Shown here: positions 46,621-61,200 of the stretch, piece by piece | Layout of the letters: each line of letters begins with the position of its first letter | Position numbering within the stretch: position 1 is the first letter of the stretch | DNA from: Straminergon stramineum | Lineage: Eukaryota > Streptophyta > Bryopsida > Hypnales > Calliergonaceae | Assembly: GCA_963920665.1 (NCBI GenBank) | Contig: OY987268.1 | Coordinates: 16,184,501 to 16,248,500 of the forward strand | Length of the DNA: 64,000 nt | Direction: 5' to 3' | The notes under the pieces: generated by a model | What the model saw: the letters and a program-made list of their open reading frames with translations, nothing else | What the model was told of the DNA's origin: nothing | The model's database searches: none | Translations under genes and position numbers: made by a program

Positions 46621-47640
46621 CTCTTTTCTGTGAAAAAATCATTTGCCTACTTATGGGAGCTAATTTAGGATCCTAGATGAAAAATTTCTTCAAGTATGCA
46701 TTTTGAACAATCCTATGAAGGGAACAATGGTACTATGCAAGAATGGATATTATAGAGTTTGGAAATCAAAGGTTGCAACACAAAATCTTTCAAAGAATTT
46801 CATAATTTCATAAAATAATTTACTATCCAAAAATAGACCCCGATTCAATGTCACAATTGCCAATTTAGAGGTTTTTAGTACTATTTAGAACCCAAAAAAA
46901 CATATTTTGAGCTGAAATTTGGATGAGATGGTCTTCTAGTAGACTTGTAGCTTTCTAGGGGAGGAATTTTAAAAATAGTTAATTTTTTGTGGAGTGAAAG
47001 TCTACAAAGTGAGCTTTTTTCTGCTTGCATTTTGTAACATATAAAAAATTGTTTTGGTGGTTTTTTTGGTGAATGACCATCTCGATAAGGTTGTTGTAAA
47101 TGGCCACTTTTTATTTTGTGTATTTATTTATTTTTACTATTTTTTCATAATTAAAACATCAAGGTATGTTTTTTCTTGAGATTGAGCACTTTTCTAGTTC
47201 TCCTACTTAGAGAATTTTTCTATGCAATTCCTTCCACATCTATCTTCATCTTAAAGGTATATAGATTAATCATATTTTTTTAATTTTTTAAAAATTAATT
47301 TTCTAATTTTAAAGTACTCCCCAAAAAATCAACAAAACACAACAAATAGGACAAGTGTTTCTTGCAATCACCCTAGTGTTTCCCCACGATTTACCTCCAA
47401 AGATGGATCAATCTTGGAAGAATCATGCAAGAAGTGCAATTTCTTGCATAATCCTCCCCAATTGGTTCATTTTTGCCTTCCAATGCAAGTACACTCATAG
47501 AGAGCACCTTCTTCACTTTTAATATAATTTTGCATGTAGTGAAATCTAATGTAGTCGGCTTAGTCTACTACACATAAACAAAGTCACTTCCAGAAAGTTT
47601 TCTTACTTGAATCGGTAACCTCCTCCTCAAAAGGTGGCAA
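46621..47640. other. AT-rich DNA without a gene
   Basis: No supported feature between the LRR gene and the Ty3/gypsy relic. Confidence 0.5.
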
Positions 47641-47694
47641 TTCACAAAGTGTCTCAATGTTGTGCAATTTCCAAATTCTCCAATGTTGTAGCCA

Positions 47695-50661
47695 TCATTC
47701 TCTAAAAATTTGCATGAGTCTTACATGCTTCAATCCACAAATCAAGATTATCCATCTCGACCAACGTCTACAAGTCCTTCCTAACAATATTTGGTAACAT
47801 AGGTTCTTGCCCATACAACCCAAAAATGAGGAGAAAAATAAGCTAATAATACCTCCTTGTTGAAATGATAATCCGTAGCTAACTAAAGTAATTGCAAGTC
47901 CCCAATCTCTATTATGTCCTTGTTGTAGACCATACTTCCAAATTTCCCTTTTAATTGTTTGCACCATGCACTCGGCCAAACCATCAACCTCAAGGTGATC
48001 CTAACATGTAGTTATGGGATCCATATTTTCTTGTTCACAAATCATTCATGAAATACATTCAAAAACTCTTTGCCTTGATTGATCAACACATCTACTCAAG
48101 ATTCAATTTAGAAATGCATAAGTAGTTTCTTCATTGAACATGTCAAGCAATACGTTGAGCTCAATCCACTTAGAAAAGTGTCCAATCATGAGAAGCATAT
48201 ACTTGATGTGTCGCTTCATTATTGATATTGGTCTTGCAAAGTCCACACTCCATCAATATCCCAAACCCATAATTGGCAATAGATGTAATTGGTGCATTAA
48301 GAGGTGTGAACTTAATCAGATATTCTACTCCATGACACCACTTGATGTGTCTCCACCTGCCTTTCCTTCTACCAATATTGGTTTTACAAATGACTGTGAG
48401 ACTTCTAAACTCCAAAATGTCCCAACTCTTCATGTACAAGCACAACAATCTTCTTTCAATCCTATGGTAATAGAACTATGAGTTTCCTCCCATTTGGTAA
48501 TTTCTTTCGGAAGAGAGTCGCCTCCCATTCAAACCTCTTGGCTTTCTATAGAATCTAATCTTTCTCCTTGGGGTTTGCATTGGTTGTCAACTTCTTACTC
48601 TTCAAGTAATCCAAGACTAGTCCATCCCTATAAATGTCTCTAGCACCTTACACTTTTCTTCATCAACTACAATTGCAGTTGACTCCTTGGTGATGTCTCC
48701 ATTGGTCACCAAAATTCTAAGAAAGTTTGAGGCATACCACTCCAACACCATTAGATGAGATTGAGGTCATCTACAAGCCCACAAATTCCTTGGTAGCGGG
48801 GAACATGGGAACGTCACCACATTAAAAATCTAACAGCTCCAAAAGGGGGCCATGTCAAATAATATTATTTAATGAAATATGGAATATTTTAAAATAAAAC
48901 TGCTATTATAGAAAAAGTTCAATTAAAAAAATTCTTCATTTCTTATTCTTTTAAATTTTAACAACTATGCATTGGTTCACAATTAAGGGAGCAACCTTGA
49001 AACAGTCCTTTAGAGGACCTCAATCTCATCTAATGTTCCTCTTCATCCTCACTAACATGCCACTACATCCCATTGAAGTCTATCAACAAAGACATAGATG
49101 GACTAAATCATAATCCATTGTTGCCAAACACTTTGCATCATATGAGCTATATTGGGCCTCAACATTGTTGTTTGATTTGCTAATATAAGCCACAACAAAT
49201 TCTTTACCCTCATCATCCATTTGAATGTGAAGAGCTCTAATGCCTAAAGTTTTCCAATGAATATGCAACTAGTATGAACAATCTAGAATTGATAGCTATA
49301 AAAGAGGTGCCAAGGCCAATTTCACCTAAAGCTCCATAAATGTTGCTTCTTGCTCATTTACCTACATCTACTATTGGTCATTTTGTATAAGCATAGTCAA
49401 GGGCTTTGCTATAAAATTTAAAAATGCCACAAACTTAAGAAAATAGTTTATGAATTCAAGAGAAGCTAAAAGCCCGCTAGCTTCCTTCAATCATGCAATA
49501 TTGGTTGTGGCCTCTATCTTTCATTTCAACACTCTTTGGCCTCCTAGATAAATCAAGTGTCCAAGATATTCAACTTTAGAATGGTAAAACTTGCACTTTA
49601 TTACTTGGGTGCAACTTCAATCCATGCCAAGGTTGTTTAGGTCAGGTCACATTGTGATGTTAGGATGTTATAAGCACAAGAAGAAACCCGCATTTTTTGA
49701 ACACATATTTTATCATGTCCACCTATTTCTATATTAATGATGACATCAAATGTAATGTCTAGACATTAGTTGTAACATCAAACATAATATAAAAACAAGT
49801 AGACATTACAAGAAATGTGTTAAAAATATCCACTAATTTCTCTTAGTGAACACATGACATGATCCCAACCCAAACTCGGTCATAATGGAAATTCCAACTA
49901 TTTGGATGAAATATCACAAAACTATCTAAAGAGAATGATATAAATTGGACTAACTTCTTGAAAAGTAGTGATACATTTGATTTTCCATCTAGGATTGTCA
50001 TAAAGTAGTGAAAAATAACTCCTAAAATGTCTAAAGCTTAGGGTTAGGGTTGTTAAGATTTTGACAAAATCTTAATGTACCATCATGTGTCATAATGGAT
50101 GTGACATGACATCATGACATGAAAACTCCAAATCATGTCAAGATAGACAACCTTGACTCATACTTAGTCAACCACTTTAAAATGGCTTGTGAATTCTTTT
50201 TGTGCTTCTTTCTATTGTTATTGAAGATTATCATGTCATCAATATGGTATCTAACAAAAGATCCCCTCGATATACGATCCATTACCTATCAAAATTTTGC
50301 AAGTCCATTCTTCAAACCAAATGGAAGAAGCTTCCACTACTAAAGTTGATCCTTATTGAATTTGTCAATTTTCCAACATGTGGTCTCTTGTCAATTTCTC
50401 TTCTATATTAGAAACTAGTAGTAGCTCAACCTCATATCTAATGTGTTGAAGACTTTAGAGTTCCCAACATCGTCAAAGATTTCTTTTGAAGTTGACAACT
50501 TGACATTGCATACTTATCAAGCTTTGTGTGTCTATTGATAGGTCTATTATCCTTACACACGTGTTTTTAGTTCGATTCCCATTCCCATTTTCTTTAGAAA
50601 GTATCACTATCACTAATGCATATCTTCCACTAGATTGCTTAATCAACCCTAAATCTAACAA
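47695..50661 (-). pseudogene. Ty3/gypsy retrotransposon pol relic (RT, RNase H, integrase)
   Basis: On the minus strand, heavily broken but in the correct order, are remnants of a Ty3/gypsy pol. Reverse transcriptase: LDLGLIKQSS near 50640, LPFGLKNG near 50325 and an active-site-like YHIDDMIIF near 50236. The connection region has YLGHLI and INYFLKFVAFLNFIAKPLTM near 49430-49570. RNase H: FVVAYISKSNNNVEAQYSSY near 49180. Integrase: part of the core at 48448-48170 and the later segment KYGLQQGHNRDW near 47920. Many stops and frameshifts make it long dead. I could not find LTRs, a primer-binding site or a gag region. Confidence 0.75.
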
Positions 50662-51379
50662 TTTTGTGGTTCCTTGCTTTAATCATCTCCCTCTCTTCTT
50701 CACTATGTTTATAAAGCTTGCAAAAAATGAGAACATATCCGTGCAATCAATGCGAACCTCTTTGGTGAATCTCTTAGTGACACTTACTTCTTCAAGTTCA
50801 CCCAAAGTACCTCTAGAGCACTTCTCTTTTGGTGACATCAAGGGTCATGATCTCCAAACATTGCATATGCTATGTACTTTTAGCATTAGATTTCAACATT
50901 AACCATAGGGTCTCCATTCTCCATGACTTCCATCACTTAATTATGATGAGACACTAAGCATGTCATTTGATAACATGGGTTGGAATTTCCATTGATGTTC
51001 AAGTGTTTGGTGATGGAACTACTCACCATTGGCTTTGACAACCCATAAATGGTATCCAACTATCCACTAGGCCCAAGTAACCTCACTTTAGGACTCACTT
51101 TGATACTCAATAATGGAGACTCAACATGACACCTTAGCATGGAGCAAGACATCACCCAATTGTTATCAAGGAATGATTAAGATGTCTCACGCCTCACTCC
51201 AAAATGTGTCCATGCCACCTTGGTGAACACGGGGATTTGGGGGGTGACTTCCCAAGCAAGGTTGACATGATGTCTAGATGTAGTGATGCACGTTCGGACA
51301 TCCAATATTTGCGGATGCTACCCCTTGGGATGTCCTTTGACATTCAATTTTTTTTTTTTATTACAGGGTAATTTTCTTT
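50662..51379. other. No gene supported
   Basis: May hold the lost 5' part of the Ty3/gypsy relic, but nothing recognisable remains. Confidence 0.4.
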
Positions 51380-51650
51380 ATCCATCCACCATACGAGCGG
51401 CCATCCTTGTTGACCAGGCCAGTTCATAACATTGTCCATCCGCCATTCCGGCAACCCATCTATGACTTAGTGAGTCTGTCCACCACTCTACTAATACGTC
51501 CACGATTCAGCTAGTTTGTCTGCGAATCCATCCTCTAGCCCATCCGCAACTATACTTGTATACCCGCTAGTCCATCTGCCCATTTGCTAGTTTGTCCGCT
51601 AGTCCGTGTATGCGTTCACGAATCCATTCAATTGCCCGTTGTCGTGATGT
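51380..51650. repeat. Degenerate minisatellite of GTCC/ATCC-GC words
   Basis: Short variants of CTAGTCCATCCGC and TAGTTTGTCCGC follow each other irregularly over about 250 bp. Similar words recur near 52080-52160 and 52360-52430. Confidence 0.5.
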
Positions 51651-52154
51651 GGGCCATTTACTAGCTAAGAGATAGACATCTTTCTATTTCTATTTTGATT
51701 CCAAATAGTAAGGTAGTTAGGCTTGTTGGGTGAAAATCAAAGGTTGGTGACTATTTCAATTGTTAGTAGGAAGATAGGGTTTCTTTGTTCATTGTTTTTT
51801 TTTCCTTTCTTACAAACATCTATTATAGATAGAATCCCCATGCTTTTCCAGATAGGTAGAAATACGTCACGACATCATCCATGACTTTGCCAATCTATCC
51901 ACAACTTTGCGACTCTATAGACTATTGTATCGAAGGCCAACCAATTTATGGCTCCACAAATTCTACTCCACATTTTTTTCTAAGTGATTTTCTAATGTGA
52001 ATTTGTCTTTGAGATTTAGTGTATTTGAGGCTCATTTCCAAAAGCCCTCAATACTTTGGAAAGTAAACATTGCAATCATCTAGGACGGATGGAAGACTTG
52101 GTGGATGGGCGAATAATTAGGCAAACAAGTAGACGTACAACCCAAAAGGCAATC

Positions 52155-52500
52155 GAGTGGACACTTGAGCACACACTCACTATATATTAGCAGTTAATGT
52201 TTTTGGTCATTTCCAAATTCAATTTTTGGAATTTTTGAGCTTGTTATATATTATTGAAAAGGTATCTTTAGGAACTTTCCAACGGTATAGTATACTCCCC
52301 CAAATTCCAAAATCTCCAATCGGATATGGAAAAAGAGGTTGATTGCTAGGGAATCATAGACAAACGTCCAGCTATTCGCATATCTACCCTTCCATCTACT
52401 TGTTAGACATATGGATGGATAGACACTTGGGCAGACGCTCACTATACATTACTAGCTAATTTCTTTTGCTATTTTCAACTTCAATTTTTGAAGTTTTGGG
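52155..52500 (+). repeat. Direct repeat pair (52155-52245 and 52422-52500)
   Basis: Both copies carry a GACACTTG..CA.AC.CTCACTATA block, then TTA..AGCTAAT-like sequence and TTCAATTTTTG. Spacing is about 265 bp and divergence is moderate. No associated gene. Confidence 0.6.
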
Positions 52501-54800
52501 ACGTGTGTCCGTCGTTCACCAATGCGCTAGTGCATTTGCCATCCACGACCAACACTACCGACACTGCCATTTGCCAATTGTGAGCCCTCAAGTTGGCACT
52601 TGAAACTCAAGGTTTTCCTTAGGGGGGGTTGTATTAGGTTTTGAGCATATTTAAGTGGAAAAAGACATAAAAAGAGTGCTTCAGTGGTATTTGGTAGAAG
52701 TCCCTACCAATATGGTAAGGTGTCTTCCTAGAAGTACAAAGTATCTAAAATACTCCATCCCCCTAATTCTAATGCCTAATTAAGAGTCTGAGAGACTATT
52801 TAATTGATTTTGAGAGAATTAAGAGTTAGTTTATTAGCCAATTCTAGTGTCTTGTCCATACTATAGTAATCGTGCAAAATGCATGTGACAAACTAGCTTA
52901 ATGTATTTTAGGTCTAGAGAGTCTAGTCAAAGGTCACCATCCATTTCGTGAAGAATTTGGATTGGTAATTTGTTATTTTTATATAACTTATAAAATATTG
53001 AACCCAAATGCAAATAAGGTGAAGGGAGAGTGATCAGAGCATGAAGAATGGTATTTTTAGTTTAAAAGCATGCTATAAGCTAACATTGGAGCCAATTGTT
53101 TCAAGATTTTCCAATACAAGAATGATTTCCTCCTCAAGTGGGAACTAAAAGGGAGTAGTTCATTTTAGCTTCCCAATGAATGGGGCAAAGTAGAATGTAA
53201 TGTTGTACTTTGGTTTTGGGAGTTTCATGGAAGCTACCCAAAAATTTTGGGATTTTTCTAAAATTTTCACAATGACTCCATACGAAATCAATCACCTTTA
53301 AATATGGTCGTAAATTCCTAGAAATTATCCATGTTGCTGTAAAATCCTACTAAAAATTAGGATAGGTGTGTGTGTGTGCTAATAAAGTGCCCTATGAAGG
53401 TTGAAGTCATTTTGACATTGGCAAGTACCAAAATAGAAAATGACACCAAATTTAAAAAGAATTTACAAATTGGAAGTGGTTTGACCGACATACTGGGAGC
53501 TCACAGTGGCCAAATATTACAAATGAGGGTTTTTTTCTTACTCCCACAAACCCTCCAAACAACCCTAACTAGTTAGTTTCTTTGGAAAATACAAATTCCA
53601 ATAGTTGGAGTTTTTTACTTTTCTTTGGAATTATTGTTAGTGGTTTTTATGAGACGGAATGGCTTGAGAATAAGGGATAAGGGGCATCGTACGCTTATAC
53701 GGGTCTTTAAAATACAATGGCGTCATCAGTTTTCAATTTGGAGTTGTTCCCTAAAAGATAAAGAGGGTCCAACAATAGGTTTGACTTTTTAGAGTAATTA
53801 GTTGTAATTCAAAAGTTCATTTTCAAAATATCGTTAGAAAAATTGAAGATTAGATTTGATCAAGATTGCAAACCTTGCTTTAAAAAAACCCATCTCTGAT
53901 TAAACAAGAATTATTTCAAAATTATCTTGGGGTTATTTGTAAAATATCTCAAGGTTAATTAGGTTAATTTTCAAAATATTTTTGGAAAAAATCGTAGACA
54001 TGATTTGGTCAAGGTTTCATTGTTACCCAAAGCTTGTTCTAGTAAATTCTTCGATTAAATAATTAGTATTTTGAAAATATCTTAGGGCTATTTTGGAAAT
54101 AACTTTAGGTTAATTAGGGTCAATTAGACAAAATATTCACTGCTAAACCAAAAGGAGGAGGCCTTGGACAAGTATTAAAAGGCATGCTTCCCAAGGTTTC
54201 CGGTATCCTCAATTTCATTCTTCCAAATCTCGTTCTTGTTTTCGCTACCAACATGCTGTCAAAGTACTTATCTAGGCCAAAATACGACCAACTTCTTTCC
54301 CCTTTCAAATCTTCTTCCACTTAGGAATCACTCTTTGAAAGATGCTAGGGTCCCTTCAAAGTGACTCATTTTCATTTGCTTGAGTTTGGAAGGGATAGAT
54401 CCCCCCCCTCCCAAATTGAAATTTGTTTAAGTTTTATGAGACATACTAACAAATTGTGAATTTTGGCTTGAAAATTCCTAATTTTCAATTAAACATTCTC
54501 ATGCATACCTTAGTTAGGAATTAAGTCAAAAATATTGTGGAAATTGCAACAAATAATTTGTTTGGGAAATTTAAGGTGGCAAAGCCCTTGCCTTTGCCAA
54601 GAGTTTTCCAACTAAAAAAATTGCAAAAATTTGTTGTATAGCGAAGCATTGGCATGCCATCTTCAAAGTCTTGGTGAATCACTGAATAAGTGACCCCCCC
54701 CCTTTTCTAAAATTTGGGAATGAACACTTGGCCTTGAGTGTTTAACCCCTAAATGCCCTAGGGGACCAAAAGTGTCCTCACATAGTCTAAAGTCCAATTC
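52501..54800. other. AT-rich DNA without a gene
   Basis: Short frames only, none with recognisable protein character. Confidence 0.5.
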
Positions 54801-54814
54801 AAAGTATTCTAACT

Positions 54815-55290
54815 TTTGCATCCAATGTCCAAATTCAATAAAACTTCTTGGAATTTTTTTTTCGCTTTTATAGTTGGTGTGGTAAAATTTTCAGATTAAT
54901 CCAAGATGAAATGATTTTTAAAAAGCCAATCGAAGTTCACAAGTTCTATATGAGTTCACCAAACTTCATTTGATGGCTACAACTTTGGGGGTTTGTATCT
55001 CCTTCATCTAATGTTTGTTCTCAATAAACTTTGTTGGAATGTGTTCCCCTTGAAGTCTAGTTATTGCAGTAGAATTTTCATGTCAATCCAAGATGTTTGG
55101 AATGTTTGGGAGCAATTCAAAGTTCAAAATCCCAACATTTTTGGATTACAATGAGCTTCGGCAGCTTGTTTCTTCTTCATACAATGTCCGTTTCCAATAA
55201 AAAAATTTGGTATAGTTGCACATACTAGTCTAGTTTGTGTGTCTAAAATTTCATGTCAATCCAAGAAGTTATGAGGATCTGAGAAGCATT
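54815..55290. repeat. Degenerate tandem repeat, about 185-bp period, 3 units
   Basis: Units near 54815, 55005 and 55180 share CAATGTCC-like sequence, CAATAAA, TTTGG(A/T)AT, a TCTAGTT-like block and AAATTTTCA(T)GTCAATCCAAGA in the same order. Confidence 0.55.
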
Positions 55291-58200
55291 TTAGTAGAAG
55301 GAGGTTCAAGTTTTGATGTGATTTTTGCAACTTTTCTTGCTATTTTTTGACATTTCAAAGCCATTTTGCAAACACAATGAGTCAACTAAATGAGATTTTT
55401 TTCACTAATGTGTTTGTACAATGGTTTTCAATCACTTTATAGTTTAAAATGTTTTCATTTGAGTAGGTTTAGAAATCGAATTTCACCTCCAAATGTGTTA
55501 CTAGAAAAATTTCAGCATCCTTTTTTAGCACTAAAACATTATAATCTTGCAATCTACGTGGCCAAATGACTCCAAATTTGATTCATGTCATCTACAACAT
55601 GTACACTACAAGATTGTATGGTTGAGATTTCTAGACCTAAGTGGCATTTTGATCTATAACACTTCAAAAGCAATGATGTCTTTAGACCCTCCAAAACCTT
55701 GGGGCTTTTAGGGGTGAAGGGACAAGTGTTTTCTTTCCAAATCCCATTTTGTGTTATTTCTACATGTGCAAGAGGGCTTATGACTTTGCTTTCAATTGGT
55801 CATCTTTATTTCCATATTTTGAGTTGCTTGAGAGAAAATACCCAAAAGTACTACAGTTAGAGTTATCTTTGTGACTAGTTAGTTAGAGAAAAAATTTGTT
55901 AGAGAGAAATTCCCCCAAAAATTCCCAAAATACGTTTGGGTGAGAAAGTTATATTTTGAATTTGCTTTAGGAAGTTCCCCCAAACCCCAAAAGTATTACT
56001 AGTAAGAGTTTATTGTTAGTTAATTAGTTCTTAGCAAAAACATCAAAAGTCCAACCAAAGTTAGAGTAATCATTATTGCTCAATTCTCACAGGGGTCTGA
56101 CTCAAGAAATTTGAAACCTGAGAGTAAGTGATTGCTGTGATCTGATTGATCTGATGCCACCATGTCCAGAGGTCATCCAACAACCAATTGCAGTGATTTG
56201 ACTTGAATCTAATTTGATTGATTAGACATATACTAACTTAGCAACCCAACAACCAGACTTTGGATAAACAATTGAAGTGAAGTTGGAGTATGATAGGTTG
56301 CTCTAATTCCACCCCTCTTCAAAAAACTGTCCCTAGCTAGGGTTTGAAATGGACATTAACACTAGAAGGACGGGCCCAAGACCACTAATTCCAAGCCTCC
56401 CTACCCATCACTTTGGTTGTTGCCATTTTGCAAATAGATACGAATGAAATTTAATTTATTCTATTTTATTTTTCATAGATGAAGTCATATGTACACTACA
56501 AGTCATAAAAATTTCAAATTTGTTTGGAAAATATTGAAATCACTGGGAATTGTTTAAGAAAAAAATGAAGAAAATTCATATCAAATACAAAACATACTCA
56601 AAAAATCTGAAATTTTCAACATAGATGTATATTACAGTGCAGAACATCTTGGTATAAACCAAGGTTACCATGTCACTCTAAAATTAGAAAATCAACAAAC
56701 CATGGTTATAGGCCCCAAAGTTCAGATTGCTACAAAGCATGGAAATTTATGAATTTTTCAAAATTTCCAATTGGAGTAGAAACTGAACTTGATAAGCTTC
56801 ATTTCATTAGTTGGACGCAAATACTAAAAAAATATCATTTTTATGGCTGAAATTCACATCAAGAGAAAATAGCAAGAAATGGTCAAAATACACTACAAGG
56901 GTGACCGGTTTTTGAAGCATCTTCTTCTTTAGAAATATCAAGAATACCATAACGAGGGACTTTGCAATACTATTCACTCAAAATGTACTCAAGTACCCTC
57001 CCAATAAAAAAATTGAATGAAAGAACATTTTTTTCCATCCTACAGTCTCCAATGAACTCATCCATCGGACACTTATTGTCCACAACGTCCTTCTAGGGTT
57101 AACAAGTTGTAAAATGGATATGTGTAAAGCATTGAATGTTTTGTCAATGATGTCATAGTGGTTTAACATTTGTCAAATGTTCCTTTATACTTTGCTAGTG
57201 CATGGAATAAGAGCCAAGGTGGGTCCATTTCTAGAATGTTTACCTATATTCAAAAAAACTTTTTCCCCAGAACTGTGAATGCTAATATTTTTCAATCTAT
57301 ATGATCAAACTTGATAAAAAAAAGTTTATTACATGATCTCATACAAGTATAGTATAAGATCCTATGGTTGGATTTTTGAATTTGAATTCTTTTTTCATTC
57401 TTGAAAGAATGCAGCAGAAATGGCAATTTTGAGTGATTTTTGTCAAAAAATAGGCCTTGGCCCTTTAGGAGTTTAGTTTAGTAAAGATAGCATTTTGGAA
57501 CCTTGTCTATTACTTCCTACATGTTGTAGTGCTTGTTTTTGGTGAAGCCATATCTTTTTTTAGACTATGCATGTGTGGTTTTGTAAAGCCTACAATCAAG
57601 AAATAGATACAGATGAGAATTTTCTTTAAAAATTCGTAAGTAATTCAAAAATGCTCTCAAAAATATGAAACCACTTTGGTTAGATTCCACATCAATTGAG
57701 TTGTTGTTTAGCTATTAATGAAGATTATTTAGGAATTAGTGGGTTGGATGTTTGTTGAAGTTTTGTTTTATTAGGCCTAATAAGCCAAATAGATAAAAAC
57801 AAAAAACAACAAATATCTTGAGAATAATAGGGGAAATTTAGAAACAATTAGGGAAGGATAAATATTTTTAAAGATTTGATTTGATTTAGGATTATTACAA
57901 GTTTGGAGGTATTAAAAATAATTCCAAAAATCATAGGAATTATCTAAAATACTTCTAAAATTTTACAATCTTTCACACAATTTAGTGTGGGACTAAACAA
58001 GCAAGAAAATTAATCAACAAAAGAGTTTTAAATTGGAACTTTGCCATGGTTTAGACAAACATGGAGGGAGAAAGATACTACAAAACCCTACATCTTGTGA
58101 TATGCAACGATGGCACAATAGCATCTTTTGAGGGCACGGTACATTAATTTCACATTTTTCCTTATGATTTCTTTTGATTTCCATAGATTAGAGTTTCAAT

Positions 58201-61200
58201 ATTAAAAGTTAGTCCTTAGTTCAAAGTGTTAGAATTAAAACTAAGACCTCGAATCTTGTAGGTAGTTCTTAGAGGTTTCCAATAATATCCTACAACTAAA
58301 AAAACAAGAAAATTATAAGTGGATGAACTTTGTGTGTTAATTTGGATGAAAGGACCATAAATTCATCCAAAAGAATCCAAGAGGGAATCTCAAAATCTAG
58401 AAATAATTTAGAATTTTTAGATGAAATTGAAATTTCATTTGCCCAATACACCCAAAAGTAATTAGTGGGTGAAATTCTAAATTGCCAATTTAAAAGGAAA
58501 TTTCATCCATCAATACTTTTTTGAATAGGAAATGAGCATTTTAGTTCTTTCCCTTGTTGGAAAGGTAAATTCTTGATTTTTCATTTAAAATATAAAAATC
58601 CTAAAAATAGTAATTTTAGAGTAAAAATTTTGAATGAGGTTAAATTAAAAGATAATTAAAAAGAATCATTTGAAAGTCACCAAGGAATAATCTAATTCGA
58701 GAATCTTTTAAAATATCTTTCAAAGATTCCACAACTATTCTCCAGTTAGAATTTAATCCATTATTTAAGAAATTTGCTTTGGATGAAGTTTTTCATTCTT
58801 ACTTAAATTTAGGAAATAATGAAGAATTCTCAATTACACATAATTAGAAGATCAGATCCAAAATTTGAGTTAGTTTTAGATTAATTAGCTATTGGAATTT
58901 AATGAATGAAACTTTCTAGGCTAGTTAGGATTTCAAATTCATCTTTTAGTATCTTTTACTAGGGAAACCCAATCTTTACCTACTTTACCATTTTAGAAAG
59001 ATAAAAGGCTTTAGAGGTTGAATTAGTTTAAATTTTGATAAGTCAATTGTTAGTCCAAAAGATTTAGAATCCTAACCCTTAACGTATTTAAGTAATTTTC
59101 AACTACTTTTAGGAACAATACAATTAAGTGTCCATTGCTTGCAAGGCACTTTTTTTTAATCATGTATAAGATTTATTAACGAATTGCCATTAAGACTTGT
59201 GTGGTTAGATTTGACTCAAAAGGTGGAGTTAAAATCGCTCACAACAATTTGTCTACTTGTCCACCACCCCATCTGCCTCCTCTACTAAACTATTGCATCT
59301 TAAAAAGCATTGATCCGCTTCCAAAGACTACTATTCAATGCTACAAGCATCCAATGTAGCATTCATTAATGTATAAAAGGGTAATTCAAGTTATTCCTCT
59401 ACACATTTAAACTTGCATTCTAAAAGCTAAATCCTATATCCTAAACCCTAAACTTTGTAGTCCAAAATCCTATACTTTGAACCTTACATCAATTACCTTA
59501 AAACATTGGTGCAATGTGCGGAATATGTTTGAACTTCAATCTCCTTTGAATGTGATTATCAAAATGTAGTAGATAAGTAGACCTCATGGACTTCTTCATT
59601 TATGTTTCGAATGTTTTTAGTTTTTAGGGTGTATGGCATCAATTATTATGTGCCACTACATAAATGTGAAGCATTCAATTATAAGTTGAAGTATTTGTTT
59701 AAGTTTTGTTGTAAAATGCATTGATAGTTCAAAACACCAAGGTATGCATAGTACAAGCAATTGCATAATTTTATGTATTTTATTATTGAATGTTACTAAA
59801 AATGCTTTGAATACTTCATTGTAATTGAATGTATTTTAATATAGCTCAAATTTCAACATATATTATTGTCATCACACCTAATAGTGACATCTAAAAAATC
59901 ATTATATTTAAAAATCTTGCATAATGTCACAATGTTGTATAGGTACCTTTGAACTAATGAATGGGGCAAGTATGTCTACTATGTTATACTGCAATATGGT
60001 AAAGTGCAACATACAAAAACAAAACAATATGTTTTGTACACAAAAAATATATTTAAACTCACAAAATTATGATAGAATCTTTCTAAAATGCTAAGACATT
60101 TCTAAATTAAATTCTCCTAGTGAAAGTTATACATAGATGAAATTCAACTGCTAATTGGTTCCTCAAACTTCATCCATGGTTTTCTCCTAACCTATAATTC
60201 AAAACTCACTTTTGATTTCAATATTGGCTTTTGGTTTTTCCTACTCTCTAAATTTCTATTCTTGTTCGACTTGGATGATTTTAACTAATTTTCATCCAAT
60301 TTGACTTCTAAACTTCATATATCTTCTTTGTTTTCACTTTGATCTCTACTTATCTTATATTTGTAGAAAACTCTAAATTTCTACTAGAGGATTCTAAACT
60401 CAAATTTGACCTGAATCTTAAATCTAAGGGTTTGACTTGGCTCTAGGCCTCGGCCCAATTGAAAACTATACTAATTTGGACAATTACAGTGAAAAAGAAT
60501 GTTTTAGGAACATACCTCAAATTGGGCTTTGTCGATTAGATTGTCAAAGACACCTTCAAACTCCTTCTCTTGTGCCATCATATTTCTCCAAATTGAAGTT
60601 TTGATCACGATTATTTCTTTTGTATAAGTTTTGATTTTTATTACAAGTGTTTGAATATCCACCCTCTAACTAGTTCTAGTTCTTTCTAAACTTCTTCTTC
60701 CAACTTCTTTTCTTTATCTTTTTCCACTAAGACAATTTTAATCAACCCAAATCCTACCAAATCTATTTTACAAATATTTACTAAGTGGTTTTAAAAGTCA
60801 AACCAACTCAAGACAAGACAATCCAACCTTTTCTCACTAATAACGAAACTCTAGAACTCCCACAAGTCAAAGTCTTCTTCTATTTGTTTTTCCTATTTGT
60901 CTTATAATCAAATTCAAGACGTGGTTAACAAAGTCAACTATTCTCTAATGGTTGGTTTTCCTTCAATCCTAATCTTCCTTCTTCTCTATTCACTAGTAAT
61001 TGTTGCTTTCACAATTTAAATAAAGCTCATTGTTGGCACTTGTATTTGCTGTTTAGTTGAGGTCTAGTATGTTAAAGGCAAGATCTAGACTCCATAATTA
61101 GATGATTTCTTCAATTTTTGGCCCAGTCCAGCATGTAGCAAGCTTTGAGCAGATGGAGCTTCAAATTCAAGTTTACTTACTCACTCAACCCCCCATCACT

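Noticed and set aside
50030..50060. Telomere-like TTAGGGTTAGGG and scattered CCCTAAACCC words (also near 28230 and 59450)
   Set aside because: Only one or two units each; expected by chance in AT-rich plant DNA and not an interstitial telomere array.
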